Source: Sphingomonas sanguinis NBRC 13937 (GTDB lineage Bacteria > Pseudomonadota > Alphaproteobacteria > Sphingomonadales > Sphingomonadaceae). Taken from it: a stretch of 34,866 nucleotides of DNA. How positions within the stretch are numbered: position 1 is the stretch's first letter; each line of letters starts with the position of its first letter. The DNA is taken from NCBI RefSeq assembly GCF_001591005.1, contig NZ_BCTY01000040.1:1-34866 (forward strand). The letters are read 5' to 3'. Made by a program: the position numbers and the translations under genes. The notes beneath the pieces are model-generated. The model made no database searches and was not told the DNA's origin. It saw only the letters and a program-made list of their open reading frames with translations. Below are positions 26,092 to 34,215 of the stretch, piece after piece.

Positions 26092-26752
26092 TGAGACCGA
26101 TCTGACCGCAGCGGAACTGGCGCTTGGAGTCCTCGAGGGTGACGAGCAGGCTGCGGCGTTGCGTCGCATGCTGGATGATCCGGCCTTTGCGCGGGATGTC
26201 GCACTGTGGAGGCGGCATCTGGCTGCGCTTTATTTGGAGGTCGAACCGGTCACGCCGAGCGCCGAGCTGGGACGCAAGATTCTGGCGGTAGGAGACAATG
26301 ACAACCACCGTGCCGGCCCGTGGCGGGCGATCGCCGGTATCGCCAGTCTGGCGGCAGCCATCCTGTTGACGGTTGTCGTGACCCGCCCGGACACGCCGTC
26401 TATCCCATCGAATGCCAGCAAGCCTTCTCCCTTGCTATATGCTGTCCTTACCCCCGAGCGGGCCACGCCGATCACGGCCTTTTTTGATCCCAGTACCCGC
26501 ACATTGAAGCTGCGCGACGCACCATCCGTTGCGAGTGGCCAGGATGCGCAGCTATGGGCGATCGGGCGTGACGGCGTTCCTCACGCGGCGGGTCTGCTGG
26601 GCCGTGTGCCCGGGGCCCCCCTGAAAATTTCTCCTCAGGTCACCGTTGCTGCCGGGACCACCTTGGCCATTTCGATTGAGCCGACGGGTGGTTCGCCCAA
26701 GCCGACCCCGACGGGACCTGTCGTTGCAACGGGACAGCTTGCGGAAATTTGA
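26081..26752 (+). CDS. Anti-sigma factor (RskA-type)
   Basis: This 223-residue membrane anti-sigma factor has an N-terminal cytoplasmic sigma-binding region (residues about 1-80, TAAELALGVLEGDEQAAALRR) without a zinc-binding HxxxCxxC motif. One transmembrane helix follows at about 85-102 (AIAGIASLAAAILLTVVVT) and then a periplasmic C-terminal domain of the RskA type (DAQLWAIGRDGVPHAAG, then LAISIEPTGGSP). AAGGAG lies 10 nt before its ATG inside the sigma gene. It should release the sigma factor after signal-dependent proteolysis, as for mycobacterial RskA; the protease is not in the window. Confidence 0.9.
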   Translation: MTSDETDLTAAELALGVLEGDEQAAALRRMLDDPAFARDVALWRRHLAALYLEVEPVTPSAELGRKILAVGDNDNHRAGPWRAIAGIASLAAAILLTVVVTRPDTPSIPSNASKPSPLLYAVLTPERATPITAFFDPSTRTLKLRDAPSVASGQDAQLWAIGRDGVPHAAGLLGRVPGAPLKISPQVTVAAGTTLAISIEPTGGSPKPTPTGPVVATGQLAEI

Positions 26753-26770
26753 AAAGTCGATGGGCGTCGC

Positions 26771-26800
26771 TGCGTCCAAAGGACTGTTGGCGACGTAATC
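26771..26800 (+). promoter_or_regulatory. Candidate ECF promoter of the fasciclin gene, with leader hairpin
   Basis: The gap between the anti-sigma and fasciclin genes holds TGCGTCC (26771-26777), 16 bp, then CGTAATC (26794-26800), a GC-rich pair that could be ECF -35/-10 elements. Its match to any defined consensus is not established. A hairpin GCCGCA/TGCGGC (26806-26822) and a GGGAGAG ribosome-binding site follow. Confidence 0.3.
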
Positions 26801-26834
26801 CCAAAGCCGCACTTCATGCGGCGGGAGAGATCGC

Positions 26835-27386
26835 ATGACTTTGATGATCCGTGGCGCAATGATGGCTGTCGCGCTCACCTTCGGCACGGCCGCTGTTGCC
26901 GCCCCCCGCAACCCGATGGTTGGCGGGGCGATGATGTATCCCACCAAGACGATTGTCGAGAACGCTTCACAGTCGAAGGACCATACCACCCTGGTCGCTG
27001 CGGTTAAGGCGGCTGGCCTGGTGGACACGCTTTCCGGTCCCGGACCTTTCACCGTGTTCGCGCCGACCAACGCGGCTTTCGCGAAACTGCCCGCTGGCAC
27101 CGTCGACACCCTGGTGCGGCCGGAAAACAAGGATAAGTTGACCTCGATCCTGACCTACCACGTCATACCCGGCCGCATCACCGCCAAGGATATCGCCGCC
27201 AAGGCAAAGGCGAATGGTGGGACGGCGACCTATACCACCGTTCAGGGCGAGCCGATCATGTTCAAGAAGGCGATGGGCGGATGGGCCATCATGGATGGCA
27301 AGGGCGATGTCGGTCGCATCACCACCGCCGATGTCATGCAGTCCAATGGCGTCGTACATGTCATCGATACCGTAATGATGCCATAA
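26835..27386 (+). CDS. Fasciclin-domain secreted protein
   Basis: This 183-residue exported protein has one FAS1 domain. The signal peptide (MTLMIRGAMMAVALTFGTAAVAA) is cleaved near residue 23. The FAS1 H1 motif GPFTVFAPTNAAFAKLP is at about residues 70-87 and the H2 motif ILTYHVIPGRI near 107; the C-terminal NGVVHVIDTVMMP is also typical. FAS1 domains mediate adhesion or ligand binding at the cell surface or in the periplasm. It follows the sigma/anti-sigma pair and is the likely regulon target, as MPT70/MPT83 are for SigK in mycobacteria. A terminator follows. Confidence 0.92.
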   Translation: MTLMIRGAMMAVALTFGTAAVAAPRNPMVGGAMMYPTKTIVENASQSKDHTTLVAAVKAAGLVDTLSGPGPFTVFAPTNAAFAKLPAGTVDTLVRPENKDKLTSILTYHVIPGRITAKDIAAKAKANGGTATYTTVQGEPIMFKKAMGGWAIMDGKGDVGRITTADVMQSNGVVHVIDTVMMP

Positions 27387-27401
27387 CAGGCTGCGGATCA
27401 T

Positions 27402-27441
27402 GACAGACGGGTGGGGGACATCGTCGCCCCACCCGAACTGT
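27402..27441 (+). terminator. Hairpin terminator after the fasciclin gene
   Basis: CGGGTGGGG (27408-27416) pairs perfectly with CCCCACCCG (27427-27435). The flanking GACAG and CTGTC extend the stem across an internal loop. A short T-run (CTTTT) lies about 10 bp further on. A second small hairpin (27467-27481) lies in the rest of the gap to 27586, which shows no gene. Confidence 0.6.
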
Positions 27442-27586
27442 CGAAGTGCTGTCTTTTCGCGCGCAGGCGGCGAAGCGCCGCATGATCGTTTATATAGGGC
27501 GTCCAGGAAAGTCATTGAGGCCCAATAGATTCAAATGGTTATTCGTCGGTAAGTCGTCATCTTTCAGTGTTTTCTGATGAGAATGC

Positions 27587-29986
27587 TCACCACTTAGTTC
27601 GTAGCGTAAGACCGTAGGTGCGCGGATCGCCGAAAGTGGCCGCGATGGCGCCGGTGTTGTTTGCCGACAAGGACAGGTAATAACGGGAGCTCGTTATGTT
27701 TCGACCCCAGAGTTGAATATCGTAGCGGCCGTCCAGCGCACGAACGCCCAAACGCAGGTTGAGCAGATCATAGCCGGGTATGTCGGAATAGCGGCTCAGG
27801 CTGGCGGTGCTGTTGGTCGCCGAGCGATAGCTATAATCCCCGCCCGCATAGACTTCGGCATCCTGGCCGAAATTCAGACCCAGCGGGCCGCGCACTTCAC
27901 CCCCGGTGGAGGCGGCCCAGCGCGATACGCCAGGCAGTCTCTGGCCGCTGAGGTCGCACAAGGTCCGCCCGGTGATTTCGATCGGGCAGGGAGCGTTGGC
28001 GTAGGAGATGTAGCGTGCATCGTCGTACGTGCCCGACCCATAGAGCGTCAGCCAGCGGGTCGGAGTGGCACGGAGATCCGCTTCGATTCCCCGCGTCCGA
28101 ACCTTGGCGGCGTTGGTGAAGAAGCTGACGCCGTTGCGCTCCACATCGACGATCGTGGTCTGATAATCCTTCACGTCGGTCCAGAAGGCGGCGACATTGG
28201 CCGTGACATGCCCATCCGCCCAGCTTGTCTTGGCACCGATCTCGTAGCTGTCGATCGTTTCGGGCCGGATGACCGGATTGGCGGCGAACTGGCCGGTGGT
28301 GGTGATGTTGGCGAGGTTCAGGCCGCCGAACTTGTTGCCGCGCGCATAGGTCGCATAGGCGAGGATCGGCGAGGCGATTTTCCACGACAGTGTCGCCTGC
28401 CCCGACAAGCGCCCGGCTTCGGTGCGTGCTTGATAGGAATTCGCTATCCCGTACCGCGCGCGGATCGCCTGTGCTGCGGTCTGCTGCGCCGGCGTCAGAC
28501 CTGCGAGCGAAGCCCCGGTCGCGCCCTGATCAAAATAACCGGACTTGGTCTCGTAGGTGTAGCGCAGGCCGGTCGTCAGATCGACCGTGTCCGTCAGGTG
28601 CCATATCGTTTGCGCAAAGGCGGCGTAGCTGTCCGTGACGGGCCGCGAATGGCTGACGACGTTATAGGCGTTGAGCGCAACCGCCCCGACCGTCGCATTG
28701 GTGGTGGGGGGCAGGAACCAGTCCGCAGCGCGGCTGCCATAGCGGTTGACCGCCTCCGCCTCGATTGACTGATGGAGATAGTAAAGGCCTGCGACATAAT
28801 CGACGCGCCGCGTTCCATTGGAGGCGATGCGCAGTTCCTGGCTGACCTGGCGCTGCTCGTTGCTCTGGTGGAAGTCGGCGCCCGCATCCAGGCTGGTGCC
28901 GTCACCATCGTTGTGCGGATACCAGTTCCACGCACGATAGGCCGTGACCGAGGTCAGCGTGACGGGGCCGGCATCCCAGTCCGTCGTGACGTTCACCCCG
29001 TGCTGGTTCATCCGGTAGCGCGGATTGGCGTCGGTGTCGGTAGTCCGCAGCGCCGGGTTTGCCGCGACCGGCGAATAGCCCAGCCGCGCGGATCGGTCAT
29101 AATAGTTGTTCGGGAACACCGCGCCGTTGTCGTAATTCCGGATGGCCCCCAGCAGGATGCTACCGGCCGTGAAACTGTTCTGCCGCCCCCAGTCGCCGAT
29201 GATCCGCATGGTGAGGGTGTCGCTCGGCTTGTAGAGCAACTGGCCGCGCAGGTTCAGGTCATGGAAATCCTGCCCGTAACGGCCGTCAAAGCGGTTCAGG
29301 GTAAAGCCGCCGCGATCGGTCTTGGAGACGAACAGCCGCGCCGCCAGATGCGGGGTGAGCGGACCGGAAACGAAGGCGTGAAGCTGGCGGAAGTCGTAAT
29401 TACCCAGGCTGGCATCACCGCCCGCCTGCCAGTCGAAGGTTGGCAGCTTGGTCGAGACCACTACCGCGCCTGCGGACGTGTTTTTGCCGAACAACGTGCC
29501 CTGCGGCCCGCGCAGGACCTCGATCCGTTCCAGATCGGCCAGGTCGAACACGGTCTGGCCCGGCCGGGCGAGATAGACGCCGTCGAGATAGACACCCACC
29601 GCCGGCTCCAGGCCGTCATTATAGACCGCCACATTGTTGCCGAGCCCCCGGATATTGATGCTGGTGTTGCGCGGGTTGGTGTTGGTCACGACCAGGCTGG
29701 GCGTGAGTTGCTGGAGATCGCGCAGATTATAGGTACGCGTCGACTCGATCTGGGCCGAGCCGAAGGCGTTGATCGCGATCGGCACGTCCTGGCTCCGCTC
29801 GGTCCGGCGGCGCGCGGTGACCAGGATATCGCCGCTCGTGCCGTTACCGGCCGGATCGGTAGCCGAAATATCCGATCCGGGATCGGGAGCGGTCACCAAG
29901 GTCTGCTGCGCGAGCGTTGGTTGGGCCAGGATCGCGGCGCCGGTCACAAGCAGGGCGCGGCCTGCCCGGATATAGCATGTCGGCAT
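27587..29986 (-). CDS. TonB-dependent receptor, sulfatase-linked
   Basis: This 799-residue outer-membrane receptor starts at the ATG at 29986 (MPTCYIRAGRALLV), behind GGGGGAG; upstream in-frame codons give no signal peptide. The leader is cleaved near PTLAQ. A TonB-box-like GDILVTARRR is followed by a plug with SQDVPIAINAFG, RGLGNN and EVLRGPQGTLFGKNTSAGAV, then a barrel ending TYGLTLRTKW with the terminal aromatic residue. It is divergent from the sulfatase and formylglycine-generating genes, so it probably imports a sulfate ester or its product. The exact ligand cannot be read. Confidence 0.92.
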   Translation of the reverse strand: MPTCYIRAGRALLVTGAAILAQPTLAQQTLVTAPDPGSDISATDPAGNGTSGDILVTARRRTERSQDVPIAINAFGSAQIESTRTYNLRDLQQLTPSLVVTNTNPRNTSINIRGLGNNVAVYNDGLEPAVGVYLDGVYLARPGQTVFDLADLERIEVLRGPQGTLFGKNTSAGAVVVSTKLPTFDWQAGGDASLGNYDFRQLHAFVSGPLTPHLAARLFVSKTDRGGFTLNRFDGRYGQDFHDLNLRGQLLYKPSDTLTMRIIGDWGRQNSFTAGSILLGAIRNYDNGAVFPNNYYDRSARLGYSPVAANPALRTTDTDANPRYRMNQHGVNVTTDWDAGPVTLTSVTAYRAWNWYPHNDGDGTSLDAGADFHQSNEQRQVSQELRIASNGTRRVDYVAGLYYLHQSIEAEAVNRYGSRAADWFLPPTTNATVGAVALNAYNVVSHSRPVTDSYAAFAQTIWHLTDTVDLTTGLRYTYETKSGYFDQGATGASLAGLTPAQQTAAQAIRARYGIANSYQARTEAGRLSGQATLSWKIASPILAYATYARGNKFGGLNLANITTTGQFAANPVIRPETIDSYEIGAKTSWADGHVTANVAAFWTDVKDYQTTIVDVERNGVSFFTNAAKVRTRGIEADLRATPTRWLTLYGSGTYDDARYISYANAPCPIEITGRTLCDLSGQRLPGVSRWAASTGGEVRGPLGLNFGQDAEVYAGGDYSYRSATNSTASLSRYSDIPGYDLLNLRLGVRALDGRYDIQLWGRNITSSRYYLSLSANNTGAIAATFGDPRTYGLTLRTKW

Positions 29987-30078
29987 GAACTCCCCCTTTG
30001 GTTCATTGGCTGAGAATGCGACGCATGCCGCCCGCCTATGGCTATGGAGCGCGCCCATCGAAGCGAACCAAGTAATTC

Positions 30079-30123
30079 CTACTGATCCAGTAGAGAATAT
30101 ATCATTGTCGGGGTGGCCCCGAC
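30079..30123. promoter_or_regulatory. Inverted repeats between TonB receptor and sulfatase genes
   Basis: The palindrome CTACTG-ATC-CAGTAG (30079-30093) is followed 13 bp on by GTCGGGG-TGG-CCCCGAC (30107-30123). The first is a reasonable operator shape in this divergent promoter region. The second could be an mRNA hairpin in the sulfatase leader, 49 bp before its ATG. No regulator gene is adjacent. Confidence 0.4.
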
Positions 30124-30172
30124 GTTTATGCCTGTGGGGGCGCTATCGCGGTGATCGAAAAGGGGAGCAGAC

Positions 30173-31951
30173 ATGATCGGTGGGAAACTTCTGGCCGCGG
30201 CGGTCCCCGCGCTGATCGCGGCCGGTCCGGTGGTTGCCCAGGTCGAGCCGGTGACCCAGGCCGCCGCGACGCAGCAGCAGGCACCGAAAGATGCGCCCAA
30301 CTTCCTCGTCATCGTCGCCGATGATCTCGGCTGGTCCGATCTGGGAGCGTTCGGCGGGGAGATCGCGACGCCCAATCTCGACGCGCTGGCCCTGTCGGGG
30401 GTACGCTTCACCGGATTTCACACCGCCCCGACCTGTTCGCCGACCCGCTCGATGCTGATGAGCGGCGTCGACAATCATGAGGCGGGTCTGGGCACCATGG
30501 CGGAGCTACTCGGCCCCGCGACACGGGGGCAGCCGGGCTATGAGGGCTATCTGAACGACCGTGTCGCCTCGATTGCGGAACTGCTGCGGGCGGGCGGCTA
30601 TGCGACGTTGATGGCGGGCAAATGGCATCTGGGCCTGACCCCGGAGCGCGAACCGGCCGCGCGCGGGTTCGAGCATAGTTTCGCGCTGCTCCAGGGCCTT
30701 TCGAACCATTTCGGTGCGGATCAGGACGCCGCGTGGTCGAAGGCGGGGCTGGCGCCCAGCTACCGCGACGACGGCAAGCCCGCCCTTCTGCCGAGCGGAC
30801 ATTACTCCGCCGACTATTTCGCCGACCGGCTGATCGGCTATCTCGACGCGTCGGCCCGATCGGGGGATCGGCGGCCGTTCTTCGCCTATCTTCCCTTTAC
30901 CACCCCGCACTGGCCGCTTCAGGCACCCGCAGAGACGATCGCCAAATATAAGGGCCGCTACGATGCGGGCTATGAGGCGCTGCGCGCCGAGCGGCTGGCG
31001 CGGCAAAAGGCGCTAGGCCTCGTATCCGCCGATGCGGTCCCGCACCGGTTGGAACTGGCGCGTCCCTGGTCGTCGCTCGCCCCGGAGGAGCGCGCGATCG
31101 AGGCACGCAAGATGGAGGTCTATGCCGCCATGGTCGATCGCATGGACCAGAATGTCGGCCGCGTCATCGCCGCGCTGAAGGCGCAGGGGCGCTATGACAA
31201 CACGATCATCCTGTTCTTCGCCGATAACGGTCCGGAGGGGAATGTGATCGAAGCGCCCAGCCCCCGCTTCAAGGTCGGCTCGCCCGATGCGGCCCTGCCC
31301 CCGGCGCAGGTGCTGGGCATCGACAACAGCCTGGACAATATCGGCAAACCGACCAGCTATGTCGGCTATGGGCCGGGTTGGGCGCAGGCCAATTCGGTGC
31401 CGTCCTGGCTGGTGAAGGGCTATACGACCGAGGGCGGCATTCGGGTCAGCGCCTTTGCGGCGGGGCGCGGCGTGGCGGGCGGCGGGCGGATCGCCAACGC
31501 CAATCTGGACGTGCGTGACGTCGCACCGACCTTGCTCGATTATGCCGGACTGCGCCAGCCTGGCCAGTTTGCGGGCCATGCGATCCTGCCGCATGAGGGC
31601 AAGAGCTTGCGCCCCGTGCTGGCTGCCAGCGCGGACGGCGTGCGCTCCGCCGACGAAACGCTCGGTTATGAGCTGTTCTTCCGCCGGGCGCTGCGTCAGG
31701 GGGACTGGAAGATCGTATTTCTCCCTGCGCCGACCAATCGCTATACGCGCGGTGGGGTCAGCACGGGGCGTTGGCAGCTTTTCAATGTCGCTCGCGATCC
31801 CGGCGAGACCCGGGATCTCGCCACGGCGGAGCCGAAGCGGCTCGCCGACCTGGTCGGCGCCTATGACCTTTATGCCAAGACCAAGGGCGTGGTGCCATTG
31901 CCCGCCCAAGCCGCAGCCGAGACCGCGCCCGCCCCGGCCGCGCGACCGTGA
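30173..31951 (+). CDS. Type I (cysteine) sulfatase, exported arylsulfatase family
   Basis: This 592-residue sulfatase hydrolyses sulfate esters. A signal peptide (MIGGKLLAAAVPALIAAGPVVAQ) suggests periplasmic location. The metal ligands are visible as D50 and D51 in VADDLG. C88 in CSPTR is the residue converted to formylglycine, with R92 close by; CSPTR is the motif of the Pseudomonas arylsulfatase type. Further active-site motifs are MAGKWHLG, TTPHWPLQ, FFADNGPEGN and a lysine in LVKGYTTEGG. GGGGAG precedes the ATG by 5 nt. Its stop codon overlaps the start of the modifying enzyme gene (GTGA), so the two are translationally coupled. Confidence 0.95.
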   Translation: MIGGKLLAAAVPALIAAGPVVAQVEPVTQAAATQQQAPKDAPNFLVIVADDLGWSDLGAFGGEIATPNLDALALSGVRFTGFHTAPTCSPTRSMLMSGVDNHEAGLGTMAELLGPATRGQPGYEGYLNDRVASIAELLRAGGYATLMAGKWHLGLTPEREPAARGFEHSFALLQGLSNHFGADQDAAWSKAGLAPSYRDDGKPALLPSGHYSADYFADRLIGYLDASARSGDRRPFFAYLPFTTPHWPLQAPAETIAKYKGRYDAGYEALRAERLARQKALGLVSADAVPHRLELARPWSSLAPEERAIEARKMEVYAAMVDRMDQNVGRVIAALKAQGRYDNTIILFFADNGPEGNVIEAPSPRFKVGSPDAALPPAQVLGIDNSLDNIGKPTSYVGYGPGWAQANSVPSWLVKGYTTEGGIRVSAFAAGRGVAGGGRIANANLDVRDVAPTLLDYAGLRQPGQFAGHAILPHEGKSLRPVLAASADGVRSADETLGYELFFRRALRQGDWKIVFLPAPTNRYTRGGVSTGRWQLFNVARDPGETRDLATAEPKRLADLVGAYDLYAKTKGVVPLPAQAAAETAPAPAARP

Positions 31952-32814
31952 GGACCGGTGCCGCCTTGCTGATCGCGCTGGCCGCATCGGCCGGTCTTGG
32001 CGCACGACCGGTGCCATCGTCGCAGCGTTGCCTTGCGGGCGACGGGATCGTCGCCGTGTCGGAGGGGACGGTGATGCTGGGCGAGGATGGTGATAGCCGG
32101 CCGGGGCGCCTGGTGCGCGTAGCGGCATTCCGCATCGACGCACACGAAGTGACCAATCGCCAGTTCGCTGCCTTCGTCACGGCCACCGGATACCGCACCC
32201 AGGCCGAGCGGCAGGGGGCATCGGCGCTGTTCGTGTCACCCACTGAGCCCGTCTCGCTCGACGATGCCGCGCGCTGGTGGCGCTGGACCAAGGGAGCGGA
32301 TTGGCGGCATCCCCTGGGGTCGGACAGCGACTTGGCGGGCCGTGCGAACGAGCCGGTCGTCCATGTCGATCGCGACGATGCCGCTGCCTACGCGCGTTGG
32401 GCGGGCGGTGCCCTGCCCACCACGGAGCAGTGGGAGCGAGCGGCCCGCGGCAACCAGAACGCGACCCGAGATCCGGTCGAATGGGCCTTTGACCATGGCA
32501 AGCCGAGGGCCAATGTTTGGGAGGGCGTCTTTCCCATGCGCGATACCGCCGAGGACGGTTATGCCGGGATTGCCCCTGTCGGCTGTTTCGAGGCGAACGA
32601 CCTGGGGCTGTACGACATGGTCGGCAATGTATGGGAGTGGGTGGCGGGCGATCAGGATATCGGCCTTGTCAAAGGCGGCAGCTTTCTATGCGCGATGAAT
32701 TATTGCGCCAATTTCCGTCCGGCCGCGTATCAGGCGCAGGAGCATGACCTGCCCACATCGCATATCGGGTTCCGCGTGGCCTATCCGGCGGTTTCCAGGG
32801 TCAGGACTCGTTGA
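31948..32814 (+). CDS. Formylglycine-generating enzyme (SUMF1 family)
   Basis: This 288-residue enzyme oxidises the sulfatase active-site cysteine to formylglycine. The GTG start at 31948 overlaps the sulfatase stop. The FGE-sulfatase fold is clear from HEVTNRQFAAFV (about 66-77), LPTTEQWERAARG (about 156-168) and LYDMVGNVWEWV. The copper-binding cysteine pair is present as C248 and C253 in GGSFLCAMNYC, matching the CxxxxC of human SUMF1, so it should be active. The first 28 residues (MRTGAALLIALAASAGLGAR) look like a signal peptide, implying periplasmic modification, which is unusual because many bacterial sulfatases are modified in the cytoplasm. Confidence 0.93.
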   Translation: MRTGAALLIALAASAGLGARPVPSSQRCLAGDGIVAVSEGTVMLGEDGDSRPGRLVRVAAFRIDAHEVTNRQFAAFVTATGYRTQAERQGASALFVSPTEPVSLDDAARWWRWTKGADWRHPLGSDSDLAGRANEPVVHVDRDDAAAYARWAGGALPTTEQWERAARGNQNATRDPVEWAFDHGKPRANVWEGVFPMRDTAEDGYAGIAPVGCFEANDLGLYDMVGNVWEWVAGDQDIGLVKGGSFLCAMNYCANFRPAAYQAQEHDLPTSHIGFRVAYPAVSRVRTR

Positions 32815-32962
32815 TCATAGCCGGAAGAATACGGTGGCAGCGAGGGCGGTTGGGAAGCGGTCCTGGCGGATAGCGACATGGTGCCAGTCTTTCAGGCGGC
32901 CGAACATCATTTCGATGCGGCTGCGGTGCCCATAGCGGCGTTTATCGTACCTGGCGAACACG
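32815..32962 (-). mobile_element. IS5-type transposase C-terminal remnant
   Basis: The minus-strand frame reads YDKRRYGHRSRIEMMFGRLK and on to a stop at 32815-32817, the end of the DDE domain of IS5-family transposases. An in-frame stop lies just upstream, so no full gene is present. It abuts the stop codon of the formylglycine-generating gene. Confidence 0.7.
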
Positions 32963-32976
32963 ATGCTGCTCTACCC

Positions 32977-33175
32977 AGGAAGCAGCCCGGTGCCTGGTGG
33001 GTAGCCGACCGGCGGGTGATCTCTGGCATCGTGCGTGTGCTGAAGATCGGCTGCCGCTGGTGCGACTGCCCGGCCGATTACGGGCCATTTACGACGATCG
33101 ACAACCGGTTCAAGCGCTGGCCGCGCCGTGGCTTCTGGCTCAAGCTGCTCGGCGCGCTGGTGAATGTTCGCCGAG
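32977..33175 (+). mobile_element. IS5-type transposase N-terminal remnant
   Basis: The plus-strand frame shows ADRRVISGIVRVLKIGCRW, CPADYGPFTTIDNRFKRWPR and GFWLKLLGALV, the N-terminal domain (DUF4096-like) of IS5-family transposases. Similarity is lost near 33175. It faces the opposite way to the C-terminal piece on its left, so the two are either from different copies or were inverted. Confidence 0.65.
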
Positions 33176-33482
33176 CGGCTCAACCCAGCAGCGTCAGAAC
33201 GTCGCGCAACTGGACGCCAGCGAGCGAAGCCTGAGGCTTCAGCTCGAACGAGGACCAAAGCGCATCCCAGAGGATACGATTGCCCAGTTCGGCAAGCTGA
33301 TCAGCGAGCAGCTCAGGGGAGGAAACCCGGCACGACGAAAAGCCTATGTCCGGCCGCTGATCGACAACGTCCGAATGGACAACCAGGCTATCCACATCCA
33401 GGCCAGCAAGGCGGCGTTGGAAAGCGCGGTCGTGCGGGACGGCGATGCCGCCATATTCATGGTGCCGAATTTTGACCGGAAG

Positions 33483-33526
33483 TGGTGCGCTTACAGGACT
33501 CGAACCTGTGACCCCCGCATTACGAA
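33483..33526 (-). tRNA. 3' half of tRNA-Thr(CGT), partial
   Basis: The minus strand reads TTCGTAATGCGG, then the T arm ACAGG-TTCGAGT-CCTGT, AAGCGCA and an encoded CCA (33483-33485). This is the last 44 nt of a tRNA with anticodon CGT. Left of the anticodon loop the sequence no longer pairs (GGGTC instead of a partner for TGCGG), and no D arm is present. The tRNA is therefore a 3' fragment, as left at one end of an element integrated into the tRNA gene. Confidence 0.8.
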
Positions 33527-33545
33527 GACCCGGATCTTCTCGTAA
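33520..33545. repeat. Imperfect inverted repeat at the tRNA break point
   Basis: TTACGA at 33520 and TCGTAA at 33540-33545 form the ends of an imperfect palindrome with AAGA/TCTT inside. It starts exactly in the anticodon loop of the partial tRNA, where tyrosine integrases commonly recombine. It is the likely crossover core. Confidence 0.5.
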
Positions 33546-33740
33546 CTCCACGGGATCTCGCAGATTTTTTGACCGTTTTAACCCTCTATGACACTCCCAA
33601 TGCTCACAATCTGAACCTTGGCGTCTCCGAATAGGTGCAAGATCACAGTTCGCTAACGGCCTGTGACAATCGGCGGCCAAACAACACCGTTGCCCTCTTT
33701 TCCTTCCGATTGGACGCCCAGTCCGACAATATCGGGAGAA

Positions 33741-34190
33741 ATGACGATGACGGTGCTTTCCTCACTGACAATGGTGGCGTCTGACCGGGCCGCAATGCGG
33801 GTCCGTGGTATTGAGTCGATGCGTCAAAAACTGATCGATCGTATCGGCGACCAAATCGAGTTAGCAAAGGCTACTGAGGCCGGTTTGCCCTTCCAGCGTA
33901 TCAAATATCGGCGGGTCCGAGATTTGGAAAGCGAAGAGGTTACCGAAACTGCCGTCAAAACCCGCATTCGTCCTTGGTGGACGCGGGATAAAGACGGATC
34001 AATTCTCCTATGGATCAAATACGGAAATCAGGTTCTGGAGCTGCAAAGGGGGAAGCCCGCTATACGAGTTGCCAGCAACGCCGATTTGGTTGGAGCACTC
34101 GAGACGGTTCAGGCTGCAGTACGGGCTGGCGAACTCGACAAGGTTATTGAGGCAGCAGTCAATCAATTCAAAAAGCGCTTCAATAAATGA
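33741..34190 (+). CDS. Hypothetical protein, DUF6641-like
   Basis: This 149-residue soluble protein starts at ATG 33741 (or 33747, which is better spaced from GGGAG). The N-terminus MTVLSSLTMVASDRAAMRVRG, a helical IDRIGDQIELAKA, a basic RRVRDLESEEV, then RPWWTRDKDGSILLWIKYGNQ and a helical AAVRAGELDKVIEAAVNQF match my recollection of the DUF6641 family. That family occurs on mobile elements and has no known function. The match is from memory and needs a profile search. The DNA here is visibly less GC-rich than the rest of the window. Confidence 0.65.
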   Translation: MTMTVLSSLTMVASDRAAMRVRGIESMRQKLIDRIGDQIELAKATEAGLPFQRIKYRRVRDLESEEVTETAVKTRIRPWWTRDKDGSILLWIKYGNQVLELQRGKPAIRVASNADLVGALETVQAAVRAGELDKVIEAAVNQFKKRFNK

Positions 34191-34215
34191 AATAGGAGGG
34201 GCAATGCCCCTCCCG

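Larger units (their letters stand above)
33186..33545 (+). pseudogene. Serine recombinase C-terminal fragment
   Basis: The frame contains LRGGNPARRKAYVRPLIDNV and IHIQASKAALESAVV, matching the C-terminal region of large serine recombinases (RKAYLRxLVDxV then GSKAALE). The catalytic N-terminal half is absent; the IS5 remnant sits where it would be. The frame then reads into the reverse complement of a tRNA fragment (WCAYRTRTCDPRIT) before stopping, a common artefact at att sites. Confidence 0.6.

Noticed and set aside
28772..30013. A 413-residue plus-strand frame opposite the second TonB receptor
   Set aside because: It is a shadow of the receptor gene, with no signal, domain or ribosome-binding site.
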